Assembly (NCBI RefSeq): GCF_003426775.1 | Contig: NZ_QJUG01000025.1 | Coordinates: 1-53,232, forward strand | Source of the DNA: Allorhizocola rhizosphaerae | GTDB lineage: Bacteria > Actinomycetota > Actinomycetes > Mycobacteriales > Micromonosporaceae | Direction of reading: 5' to 3' | DNA length: 53,232 nt | Part shown: positions 36,543-44,086 of the stretch, piece after piece | Numbering within the stretch: position 1 is the first letter of the stretch | Layout of the letters: every line of letters begins with the position of its first letter | Made by a program: the position numbers and the translations under genes | The notes under the pieces: model-generated | What the model was told of the DNA's origin: nothing | Seen by the model: the letters and a program-made list of their open reading frames with translations, nothing else | Databases searched by the model: none

Positions 36543-37832
36543 TCAGAAACCGTACTCCGGGTCGGCTGGCACCTCCGCGCGGAACACCTCCACGCCCAGT
36601 GAGCGCAGATCGCCCACGAAGTTGGGATAACCGCGGTCGATGTGATGCACGGCGCGTACGGTCGTGACCCCGTCGCCGCACAGCCCGGCGATCACCAGGC
36701 CGGCGCCCGCCCGGATGTCGGAGGCGGTCACCTCCGCGTAGGACAGGTGTTCCCGCCCGCGCACCATCGCGTGGTGCCCCTCGATGTGGATGTCGGCGCC
36801 CAGCCGCTTGAGCTCCTCGGCGAACATGAAGCGCCCGTCGAAGATGTTCTCCGTGATCAGCGACTGCCCGTCGGCCACGGCGGCCAGCCCGATCGCCATG
36901 GGCAGCAGGTCGGTGGCGAAGCCGGGGAACGGAAGCGTCCTGATGTCGACGGCTCGCGGCCGGTCGAACATGCGCACCCGAAACGAATCCACACCGTGGT
37001 CCACGTCCCCGCCCGCATTGGCGATCTTGTCGAGCGCGATTTCGAGCCAGCGCGGCTCCACGCCCGTCACGGTCACGTCGCCGCGGGTCATGGCCGCGCC
37101 AAAGGCCCACGTGCCCGCCACGATCCGGTCGCCGATGGTGGTGTGCGTGACCGGGTTGAGCGCGTCGACCCCGTGCACGACGATCTCGGACGTGCCCGCG
37201 CCCTCGATCAGCGCGCCCATCTGGTTGAGCATCTGGCACAGGTCGACGATCTCCGGCTCACGCGCCACGTTGTCGATCACCGTGGTACCGCGCGCGAGCA
37301 CAGCCGCCATGACGAGGTTTTCGGTCGCGCCCACGCTCGGGAAGTCCAGCGCGATCTTCGCCCCGTGCAGCCCGTCGGGCGCGGAGGCCACCACGAATCC
37401 GTGCTCGCCGGACACCTCGGCGCCCATCTTCTCCAGCCCGGCGACGTGCATGTCGAGCCCACGGGAGCCGATTGCGTCGCCACCCGGGTGGGCCACGCGC
37501 ACCGATCCGCACCGGGCCAGCAGCGGCCCGAGCACGCATATGGACGCCCTGAGCCGGCGCACGAGGTCGTAATCGGCCTCGGGGTGCAACCGGTCGGGGA
37601 CCTCCACCGTCACGCGGTCTCCGGCGAACTGGACGCCCGCGCCCAGGCGCCGCAGCACCTCGCCCATGATTCCCATGTCGGTGATGCGCGGGATGTTGTC
37701 GATGACGCTCGTGCCGGGCGCGAGCAGCGCCGCGGCCATCAGCTTGAGCGCGGAGTTCTTCGCGCCGACCACGCGCACCTCGCCGGCCAGCTTCACGCCG
37801 CCGGTGACCCTAATGACGTCCACGTCCGACAT
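36543..37832 (-). CDS. murA: UDP-N-acetylglucosamine 1-carboxyvinyltransferase (Cys-to-Asp)
   Basis: First committed step of peptidoglycan synthesis: adds enolpyruvyl from PEP to UDP-GlcNAc. 429 residues. The active loop reads [20 protein letters not shown]: the catalytic Cys (C115 of E. coli, in GGCTIGAR) is Asp119 here, as in Mycobacterium. This substitution gives intrinsic fosfomycin resistance because the drug alkylates the Cys. Other motifs (GAKNSALKL at the N-terminus, [15 protein letters not shown]) are normal. ATG 37832 gives [12 protein letters not shown]. Divergent from the adenosyltransferase with 40 bp between. Confidence 0.96.
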   Translation of the reverse strand: MSDVDVIRVTGGVKLAGEVRVVGAKNSALKLMAAALLAPGTSVIDNIPRITDMGIMGEVLRRLGAGVQFAGDRVTVEVPDRLHPEADYDLVRRLRASICVLGPLLARCGSVRVAHPGGDAIGSRGLDMHVAGLEKMGAEVSGEHGFVVASAPDGLHGAKIALDFPSVGATENLVMAAVLARGTTVIDNVAREPEIVDLCQMLNQMGALIEGAGTSEIVVHGVDALNPVTHTTIGDRIVAGTWAFGAAMTRGDVTVTGVEPRWLEIALDKIANAGGDVDHGVDSFRVRMFDRPRAVDIRTLPFPGFATDLLPMAIGLAAVADGQSLITENIFDGRFMFAEELKRLGADIHIEGHHAMVRGREHLSYAEVTASDIRAGAGLVIAGLCGDGVTTVRAVHHIDRGYPNFVGDLRSLGVEVFRAEVPADPEYGF

Positions 37833-37855
37833 AGTAAGAGTCGGCTCCAGCGGGA

Positions 37856-37865
37856 GAAGTACGCT
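37856..37865. promoter_or_regulatory. Back-to-back -10 elements between murA and the adenosyltransferase
   Basis: On the plus strand TACGCT (37860-37865) ends 7 bp before the adenosyltransferase ATG, a leaderless arrangement. On the minus strand TACTTC overlaps it (37856-37861) and would serve murA. No clear -35 boxes; assignment by inspection. Confidence 0.3.
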
Positions 37866-37872
37866 GCTCGTC

Positions 37873-38451
37873 ATGGCCGTTCACCTCACTCGCATCTACA
37901 CCCGGACCGGCGACGCCGGTACAACCGCGTTGGGCAACGGGGACCGTGTACCCAAAACCGACCCCAGAATCGCCGCGTATGCCGATGTTGACGAATGCAA
38001 TGCCGCGATCGGTTGCGCGCTTGCCTTAGGCAACCTAGCAGACGATGTGCGAGCTGTCCTCACAGAGGTCCAGAACGACCTGTTTGACGTGGGCGCCGAT
38101 CTGTGCAACCCCATCACCCCCGACCCCAAGTACCCGCCTTTGCGGGTCACCGACGACTACATCACGCGCCTTGAGGGGCACTGCGACGAGTTCAATGCTC
38201 GATTGTCCAAACTGGATTCATTTATCCTGCCGGGGGGCTCGCCTGGAGCGGCACTGCTGCACGTGGCGCGGACAGTCGCGCGCCGCGCCGAGCGCTCCGC
38301 GTTTGTTCTCCTGCAGGACGATCCGGAGCGCACGAGCAAGCTGGGAGCACAATATCTCAACCGGCTGTCGGATTTGCTCTTTATCCTGGCACGCGTCGCG
38401 AACTCGAACGGCGCCGCTGACGTGAAATGGATTCCGGGCGCGAACCGCTGA
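37873..38451 (+). CDS. Cob(I)alamin adenosyltransferase (PduO type)
   Basis: Transfers adenosyl from ATP to cob(I)alamin to form adenosylcobalamin, the cofactor needed by the ethylmalonyl-CoA mutase in this window. 192 residues. Start [18 protein letters not shown] is the PduO ATP-binding motif; then [31 protein letters not shown] (with the R of the active site in ARRAERSA), and [13 protein letters not shown]. Same neighbour (murA, divergent) as Mycobacterium tuberculosis Rv1314c-Rv1315. Confidence 0.94.
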   Translation: MAVHLTRIYTRTGDAGTTALGNGDRVPKTDPRIAAYADVDECNAAIGCALALGNLADDVRAVLTEVQNDLFDVGADLCNPITPDPKYPPLRVTDDYITRLEGHCDEFNARLSKLDSFILPGGSPGAALLHVARTVARRAERSAFVLLQDDPERTSKLGAQYLNRLSDLLFILARVANSNGAADVKWIPGANR

Positions 38452-38482
38452 CAGCTGGGTTAGCGTGGGGCTCGTGGGCGAT

Positions 38483-38606
38483 TTTTCAGCAGCGGCAGCG
38501 CCCGGACCGCTTCGCGGCCGCACGCAGCCGCGCAAGAGCACGGCTTCGCCTGAACGGAGTCAAACCCGGTTTTCAGCAGCGGCAGCGCCTGAACGGAGTC
38601 AGACCC
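38483..38606 (+). repeat. Short direct repeats before the DrrA-type ATPase gene
   Basis: TTTTCAGCAGCGGCAGCGCC occurs at 38483-38502 and 38570-38589; CCTGAACGGAGTCAAACCC at 38549-38567 and, with one change, at 38588-38606. The downstream pair is a 39-bp tandem unit that contains the GGAG used as ribosome-binding site before the TTG start of the ABC ATPase. The 156-bp gap holds no other feature. Confidence 0.75.
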
Positions 38607-38607
38607 G

Positions 38608-39576
38608 TTGAATGCGATCAGGGCGGAAGGGCTGGTCAAACATTATGGCGAGGTGCGAGCGCTGGACGGGCTCGACCTGACCGTCCCCGAGGGCACGGTG
38701 CTCGGCCTGCTCGGCCCCAACGGCGCGGGCAAGACCACCTCGGTGCGCATCATCACCACCCTGCTCAAGCCCGACAGCGGGCACATCGAGGTCAACGGGA
38801 TCGATGTGCTGCGGCACCCCGACCAGGTGCGCAGGATCATCGGGGTCAGCGGGCAGTATGCCGCCGTCGACGAATACCTGACGGGCCACGAAAACCTTGA
38901 GATGATCGGCCGGCTGTACCACCTCGGCAAGCGCAAGGCGCGCGCCCGCGCGGAAGAGCTGCTGGAGCGGTTCAACCTCACCGACGCGGCCAAGCGCACG
39001 GTCAAGACGTACTCCGGAGGCATGCGCCGCCGGCTCGACCTGGCCGGCGCACTGGTCATCTCGCCGCCCGTCATCGTGCTCGACGAGCCGACCACGGGCC
39101 TTGACCCGCGCAGCCGGCTCGGCATGTGGGACGTCATCAGCGAACGGGTCCGCGCCGGCGCCACGCTCCTGCTCACCACGCAGTACCTGGAGGAGGCCGA
39201 CCAGCTGGCCGACAACATCGTCGTCATCGACCACGGCCGCGCGATCGCCCAGGGCACGCCGGACGAACTCAAGCGCGAGGTCGGCGGTGAACGCCTGGAG
39301 GTCACGCTCGGCAGCCGCGCCGAGGCCCAGTCCGCGCAGGAGATCCTGACGAAGGTGTGCGCCAGCGAGGCGATCATCGACGAGGCGGCGCACCGCGTGC
39401 ACGCCCCGGTGACGCGCGGATCGTGGGCGCTCATCGAGGCCGTGCGCCAGTTCGACGCGGCCGGGATCGAACCGGTCGACATCGGCATCCACCGCGCGAG
39501 CCTGGACGACGTGTTCATGAAGCTCACCGGCCAGGCCCCGGCCGAGCCCTCGACCGAGCAAGAGGTGGCCGCGTGA
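38608..39576 (+). CDS. DrrA-type ABC transporter ATP-binding protein
   Basis: 322 residues. Walker A GPNGAGKTT, Q-loop GVSGQYAAVDEYLTGHENL (characteristic of the daunorubicin-resistance group), signature YSGGMRRRLDLA, Walker B VIVLDEPTTGLD, and the switch as TTQYLEEADQL, where the usual His is Gln, as in DrrA. C-terminal regulatory tail ends ASLDDVFMKLTGQ. TTG start after a GGAG that lies in a short repeat. Couples to the permease by a 4-bp overlap (GTGA). Exports a hydrophobic compound; which is unknown. Confidence 0.9.
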   Translation: MNAIRAEGLVKHYGEVRALDGLDLTVPEGTVLGLLGPNGAGKTTSVRIITTLLKPDSGHIEVNGIDVLRHPDQVRRIIGVSGQYAAVDEYLTGHENLEMIGRLYHLGKRKARARAEELLERFNLTDAAKRTVKTYSGGMRRRLDLAGALVISPPVIVLDEPTTGLDPRSRLGMWDVISERVRAGATLLLTTQYLEEADQLADNIVVIDHGRAIAQGTPDELKREVGGERLEVTLGSRAEAQSAQEILTKVCASEAIIDEAAHRVHAPVTRGSWALIEAVRQFDAAGIEPVDIGIHRASLDDVFMKLTGQAPAEPSTEQEVAA

Positions 39577-40370
39577 GCGCGGTGGCGATGGCTCTGCAGG
39601 ATGGGTGGGTTGTCGCCAAGCGCAACCTCACGAAGATCAAGCGCATCCCCGATCTGCTGATCTTCTCGACGATCCAGCCCATCATGTTCGTCCTGCTGTT
39701 CGCCTATGTTTTCGGCTATGCGATCCCCACGCAGGGCGTCAACTATCGCGAATATCTGATGCCCGGCATCTTCGTGCAGACCGTCGCGTTTGGAGCCGGC
39801 ATCACGGCCATCGGGCTGGCTGAAGACCTGCAAAAGGGCATGGTCGACAGGTTCCGCTCACTGCCCATGTCGCGCGCGGCGGTGCTCATCGGCCGTACCA
39901 CATCAGATCTTTTGAACAATGTCTTTGTCGTCACCGTCATGTCGCTGACCGGCCTGATCGTGGGCTGGCGCATCCACACCGACATCGGCAGGGCGCTCCT
40001 GGGCTATGTGCTTCTGTTGACGTTCGCCTATGCGATGTCGTGGATTTCGGCCTACATCGGCCTTTCCGTCAAATCGGTGGAGGTGGCCCAGAGCGCGGGC
40101 TTCATCTGGATGTTTCCGCTGACGTTCCTGTCCAACGCGTTCGTGCCCACCGGCAACATGCCCACGTTCCTGCGCACGGTCGCGGAATGGAATCCGATCT
40201 CGTCGATGGTGCTGTCGCTGCGCGACCTGTGGGGCAACGCCGGCCAGGAACGCGGCACCGGCTTGCCCGCCGAACATCCGTATCTGCTCGCCTGCGGCTG
40301 GATCGCCCTGATCCTTGTCATCTTCGTGCCTTTAGCCATCAGCCGGTACCGCGAAGCGGCCTCACGTTGA
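39573..40370 (+). CDS. DrrB-type ABC-2 permease
   Basis: 265 residues, six membrane segments, ABC2_membrane type. N-terminus has RNLTKIKRIPDLLIFSTIQP, the usual amphipathic start; loop GLAEDLQKGMVDRFRSLPMSR is the conserved contact with the ATPase; FLSNAFVPTGNMPTFL near the end. GTG overlaps the ATPase stop. The last codons (EAASR) and stop lie in a 20-bp tandem repeat whose second copy supplies the last codons of the opposing gene. Confidence 0.9.
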   Translation: MSAVAMALQDGWVVAKRNLTKIKRIPDLLIFSTIQPIMFVLLFAYVFGYAIPTQGVNYREYLMPGIFVQTVAFGAGITAIGLAEDLQKGMVDRFRSLPMSRAAVLIGRTTSDLLNNVFVVTVMSLTGLIVGWRIHTDIGRALLGYVLLLTFAYAMSWISAYIGLSVKSVEVAQSAGFIWMFPLTFLSNAFVPTGNMPTFLRTVAEWNPISSMVLSLRDLWGNAGQERGTGLPAEHPYLLACGWIALILVIFVPLAISRYREAASR

Positions 40371-40392
40371 ATGAAGCGGCCTCACGTTGAAT
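40353..40392. repeat. 20-bp tandem duplication joining two convergent 3' ends
   Basis: GAAGCGGCCTCACGTTGAAT occurs at 40353-40372 and again at 40373-40392. The first copy encodes the permease C-terminus and its TGA; the second, read on the minus strand, encodes the last codons and TGA of the DUF2550 protein. Confidence 0.9.
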
Positions 40393-40801
40393 AGGGTGTC
40401 ACCGATTCGAGCCAAGACAGAAAGCCGGTCATCGTCTTGCGCGGCATCGCCACCTCGACGAACGAGTCACCGCTCTGACATCGCAGGATCACCCACTCCG
40501 CCGGGATCAGCGGGGCCTCCTGCTCGGTGGGCGCCCGGCGGCTCTCGACGATCAGCCCCCGCCGCGACAACCGCCGCCGGGGGCGCAACGCCAAACTGAA
40601 CAGGCGAAACCAGCGCAGCTCATCGCCGCGGAACTGCCCGAAGCCAGGAGCCCAGCCGCGCCCATCCGGACGCTGATAAAGCCGCACATAGAACTCGACC
40701 GTGCCCTTGGTGCGGGCGAACAACTCGCGGCGGGAGAACACGCCCGCCATGAGGGCAAGCAGGACGACGAGGCCGATCGCGACTACTTCCAGGAGCCTCA
40801 T
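40382..40801 (-). CDS. DUF2550 membrane protein
   Basis: 139 residues: N-terminal membrane segment (VVAIGLVVLLALMAGVFS) and a small beta-rich domain (WFRLFSLALRPRRRLSRRG, PAEWVILRCQSGDSFVEVAM). DUF2550 members are confined to actinobacteria and sit directly after atpC, as here with an 11-bp gap. Function unknown. The C-terminus (YST) is encoded within the 20-bp duplication, so the original end may have differed. Confidence 0.88.
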   Translation of the reverse strand: MRLLEVVAIGLVVLLALMAGVFSRRELFARTKGTVEFYVRLYQRPDGRGWAPGFGQFRGDELRWFRLFSLALRPRRRLSRRGLIVESRRAPTEQEAPLIPAEWVILRCQSGDSFVEVAMPRKTMTGFLSWLESVTPYST

Positions 40802-40812
40802 CGTCGCTGCGA

Positions 40813-41091
40813 TCAGTGCCCCGAGGTAACCGGGGTCGCGCTCTCGGCCAGCACCGTCACGCCCTCGCCCGTCACGGACAGGAAACCGCCCGCAACGTCA
40901 TAGGCCAGCTCGCCGCCGCCGGGCAGTTTGACCCGCACCTGACCGGGCTCGGCCAGCTGGCCGAGCAGCGGCGCGTGGCCGGGGAGCACACCGAGCTCGC
41001 CCTCGGTCGTCCGGGCGACCAGCATCTCGGCCTCGCCGGACCAAACCTTCTCTTCAACCGCAACAAGGTCGACTTGCAGTGTCTTGGCCAC
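40813..41091 (-). CDS. atpC: ATP synthase F1 subunit epsilon, beta-sandwich only
   Basis: 92 residues from GTG 41091, chosen for AGGAG five bases upstream and because MAKTLQVDLVAVEEKVWSGEA matches family starts. The ten-stranded domain is complete (ARTTEGELGVLPGHAPLLGQL, GGFLSVTGEGVTVLAE), but the protein ends at once after it (SATPVTSGH); the two-helix C-terminal domain of E. coli or mycobacterial epsilon (~120-138 aa) is absent. That domain is the ATPase-inhibitory part. The gene is on the opposite strand and about 9.3 kb from atpD, while LCP lies 44 bp upstream of it. Confidence 0.92.
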   Translation of the reverse strand: MAKTLQVDLVAVEEKVWSGEAEMLVARTTEGELGVLPGHAPLLGQLAEPGQVRVKLPGGGELAYDVAGGFLSVTGEGVTVLAESATPVTSGH

Positions 41092-41135
41092 GGAAACTCC
41101 TGATGAAAACCCGAGTCGGTGCACGTGAGTCTAGC

Positions 41136-42236
41136 TCAGTGCCATTGGCTGATCAGTTCAGGGTGTTGTACGACATATCCGCCCACGCGCCCGTCGACCA
41201 CCGCCTCCACGAACCCGAGCGCGGTCGCGTCCAGTGCCTCGCCCAGGTATTCGCCCGCGGAGTCGGTGACGCCCCCGCCGGCGAGATGGATCAGGAGCAA
41301 ACTTTCGGGCTTCACATGGCGCAGTGCGAGCGCCCAGTCGGCCAGGCTCAGGCCGCGCCCGCTGAACAGCAGTGACTTGCCGGCAGCACGCAGCACCCGG
41401 TCGACCTGGGCGGGCTTGGTCACGACCTCGGCGCTGAAGGCCTTGCTCAGCATCGCGCGCACGAGTTGCTGTTGATGCCGTTGGCGCGCATAGTCGCCAC
41501 CCTCGATGTATCGCTGGCGGGCGAAGTCGAGCGCCTCCCAGCCTTGGAAGTGGTGCGTGCCCACCTCGTACACCTTCTGCGGGCCGGTGTAGCCCACGGG
41601 CGCCGGGTCGCGTTCGGTCCCGTCGGGGCGCAGGTGAAGCGAGCGGACCTCCTGATCCACGACCATCTCCACGCCTCCAAGGGCGTCGATCACCCGCTCG
41701 AACCCCCCGAAGTCCACGATCGCGCCCGCGTCGAACCGGCCGATTCCGGTCACGCCGCTCACGGTCTGTGCCAGCAGCTCGAAGCCCTTGGCCACGTCGG
41801 GTGGGCCGGATTCGACCTGCGCGCCGTGGAACATGGCGTGCGCGAGCCGGTCCCGTGCGGCACCACCGAAGCCGGACTTGGGAAAGGGCGGGATGCTCAC
41901 GAGCAGGTCTCGCGGCAGGGAGAACACGTATGCCTTGTCGAGCTCCGGCCCGACATGCACGACCATGACCGAGTCGGCTCGCGGTACCTCTTCCTCGGTA
42001 CGCGGATCGATCCCGACCAGCAGCACGTTCAGCGGCCCCTGCAGCGGCACGGGCTTCTCGCTCGGCTCACCGAACAGGTCGGCGGTGGCGACGTTGTATC
42101 GCGCTATCACCAGATCCACCGCGGCCAGAGCCGCCCCGCTCAATATCATCAAGACCCCGCCGACCGCCGCAACCCACCGCACACCATGCCCAACTCCCCA
42201 AACCAAACTCCGTTGCACCCTTTTTCGGTCGATCAT
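41136..42236 (-). CDS. LytR-CpsA-Psr (LCP) family cell-wall ligase
   Basis: 366 residues: cytoplasmic start MIDRKRVQRSLVWG, one membrane segment (about 16-38), then the LCP domain: NVLLVGIDPR, ADSVMVVHV, AYVFSLPRDLLVSIP, and DFARQRYIEGGDYARQRHQQ. The conserved Arg and Asp residues that bind pyrophosphate and Mg are present. LCP enzymes attach wall glycopolymers (arabinogalactan or teichoic-acid-like) to peptidoglycan. ATG 42236 gives the natural start. The two ABC genes next to it are on the same strand. Confidence 0.93.
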   Translation of the reverse strand: MIDRKRVQRSLVWGVGHGVRWVAAVGGVLMILSGAALAAVDLVIARYNVATADLFGEPSEKPVPLQGPLNVLLVGIDPRTEEEVPRADSVMVVHVGPELDKAYVFSLPRDLLVSIPPFPKSGFGGAARDRLAHAMFHGAQVESGPPDVAKGFELLAQTVSGVTGIGRFDAGAIVDFGGFERVIDALGGVEMVVDQEVRSLHLRPDGTERDPAPVGYTGPQKVYEVGTHHFQGWEALDFARQRYIEGGDYARQRHQQQLVRAMLSKAFSAEVVTKPAQVDRVLRAAGKSLLFSGRGLSLADWALALRHVKPESLLLIHLAGGGVTDSAGEYLGEALDATALGFVEAVVDGRVGGYVVQHPELISQWH

Positions 42237-42347
42237 GAACTTAAGTCCATGTTCGCGGCACGCGGGTTTGCCGAGCACGATGCGGAAGACGCGTCCACCG
42301 TGTCGGGGTGGCGGGCGGCGAGCCGCCGCAGCGGGATGGGGTCGACG

Positions 42348-43133
42348 TTACCCGTCGCGCTTGGAGGTCCAGCGGAAGGTGAGAGCGCACAGGATGAGGC
42401 CGCCGACGCACCAGGCACCGAGCACGAGTGCCGTCCTGCCCAACTCCCATGAGCCCGCGACCTCTTGCACGGCAAAGGATTCCGGCAGGAAGACCGAGCG
42501 TAGCCCCTGGCACATCCACTTGAGCGGGAACAGCGCCGCGAATTGTTGCATCCACTGTGGCAGTGCGCCGTACTCGAAGAAGACACCGGAAGTGAATTGC
42601 AGCAGCAGCGCGATCGGGGTGACCACGGCGGGGGCCGCGCGGCCGGATTTGGCCAAGCCCGAGAACGCGATGCCGACCAGTGTGCAGGCGATCAGGCCGA
42701 GCACCGACACCCACGCGAACGTGCCCCATTTCGCCGCGCTGGTCGGCAGGTCGAGCCCGTAGACCGTGACCGCGACGGCCAGCAGCAGGATCGTGGCGAT
42801 GACGGCCAGCACGGTGACCGAAACCGACTTGCCGGCGAAGTAAATCCACTTGGGCATGGGCGTGCTGCGGTAGCGCTTGAGCACGCCGCGATCCCGCTCG
42901 ATCGGGATCGAGATGGCGAGGTTTTGGAAGCCGGTGGCCAGGAAGCCGGAGGCGATCATGCCGTTGACGAAGTACTGGGCCAACGTGATGCCGCCGTCGA
43001 GCTCGATGCCGCTGAAGATGGCACCGAAGACGATCATCAGCATGACCGGGAAGAGCAGGGTGAACACGAGCGCTTCCTTGGTCCGGAAGAACTGCTTGAG
43101 CTCGATGTTGCCCTGTGCGAGCGCGAGTCGCAT
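42348..43133 (-). CDS. ABC-2 permease (second DrrB-type)
   Basis: 261 residues, six membrane segments. Conserved loop RDRGVLKRYRSTPMPKWIY and the segment QFTSGVFFEYGALPQWMQ are typical of ABC2_membrane transporters. Start MRLALAQGNIELKQFFRTKE is set by the 1-bp overlap with the ATPase stop (TGATG). The 111-bp gap towards the LCP gene shows no feature. Confidence 0.9.
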   Translation of the reverse strand: MRLALAQGNIELKQFFRTKEALVFTLLFPVMLMIVFGAIFSGIELDGGITLAQYFVNGMIASGFLATGFQNLAISIPIERDRGVLKRYRSTPMPKWIYFAGKSVSVTVLAVIATILLLAVAVTVYGLDLPTSAAKWGTFAWVSVLGLIACTLVGIAFSGLAKSGRAAPAVVTPIALLLQFTSGVFFEYGALPQWMQQFAALFPLKWMCQGLRSVFLPESFAVQEVAGSWELGRTALVLGAWCVGGLILCALTFRWTSKRDG

Positions 43134-43963
43134 CACCGTTGACCAATCATCTTCAGGTAGACGTCTTCCAGCGTGGGGCGTTTCACCGTGAGCTCGGGCA
43201 CCTCGCCGCCGAACTCCTGCGCGAGCCGTTGCACGACCGCGGTCGGCTGATCGGTGTCCTCGGAGCCGCCCAGCCATGAGACGGTGGCCGTCGCCTGGTT
43301 GCGACCGCCCAATGTGGACGGTGTGGAGACCTCGATGAGCTCGCCGCGCGAGATGACCCCGACCCGGTCGGCCAGTGCCTCGGCCTCGTCCAGGTAGTGC
43401 GTCGTGAGCAGGATGGTCGTGCCCGTGTGCGACAGGTCGCGGATGAGGCCCCAGAACTCGCGGCGGGCGGCCGGGTCGAACCCGGTGGTCGGCTCGTCCA
43501 GGAACAGCAGCTCGGGCTGGTTCACAATGCCGAGGGCCACGTCGAGCCGGCGCTTCTGCCCACCCGACAGGGTGTGCGTGCGCGCGTTGGCCTTCTCGCT
43601 CAAGCCCACGCGCTCGATGATGTGCTCCGGGTCGGCCGCGTTGCGGTAGAACCGGGCGAAGTGCCGGACCACCTCGCCGACCGTCAGCTCGTCGAACTCG
43701 CCCGTGCCCTGCAGCACGATGCCGATGCGCTGCTTCCAGGCCGCGCTCGCGTGGGCGGGGTCGGCGCCGAGCACGCTCACCTCGCCGCTGTCGCGCCTGC
43801 GGAATCCTTCGAGGATCTCGACGGTGGTCGTCTTGCCCGCGCCGTTGGGGCCGAGCAACGCGAACACCTCGCCCGACTCGACCGTGAGATCGACCCCGGC
43901 CACGGCCTGGTTGTCTCCATACGACTTCTTCAAGCCGCGGATGCTGATCGCTGCTGCTGCCAC
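43133..43963 (-). CDS. ABC transporter ATP-binding protein (second DrrA-type)
   Basis: 276 residues. Walker A GPNGAGKTT, Q-loop IVLQGTGEFDELTVGEVV, signature LSGGQKRRLDVA, Walker B LLFLDEPTTGFD, switch His in TTHYLDEAEAL. GTG start (MAAAAISIRGLKKSYG). Transcribed with its permease and possibly with the LCP gene. A role in envelope polymer or lipid export is possible by context only. Divergent from the ethylmalonyl-CoA mutase gene. Confidence 0.9.
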   Translation of the reverse strand: MAAAAISIRGLKKSYGDNQAVAGVDLTVESGEVFALLGPNGAGKTTTVEILEGFRRRDSGEVSVLGADPAHASAAWKQRIGIVLQGTGEFDELTVGEVVRHFARFYRNAADPEHIIERVGLSEKANARTHTLSGGQKRRLDVALGIVNQPELLFLDEPTTGFDPAARREFWGLIRDLSHTGTTILLTTHYLDEAEALADRVGVISRGELIEVSTPSTLGGRNQATATVSWLGGSEDTDQPTAVVQRLAQEFGGEVPELTVKRPTLEDVYLKMIGQR

Positions 43964-44056
43964 GGGCCGAAGTATAGGAACGCACGGCTAGCCCTGTGGG
44001 TTTGGCTCCGCTCAGGCCCACCCGCTGCTGAAATTATGGGGTTTTTCACGCCTCAA

Positions 44057-44072
44057 GTTAACGATCGGTAAC
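44057..44072. promoter_or_regulatory. 16-bp imperfect palindrome at the mutase promoter
   Basis: GTTAACGATCGGTAAC is a palindrome with one mismatched pair, overlapping TAACTT (44069-44074), a probable -10 with TTCACG at 44045 as -35 (18-bp spacing). Likely a regulator site of the TetR or FadR kind; which protein binds is unknown. Confidence 0.45.
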
Positions 44073-44086
44073 TTATGCTCGGGGGC

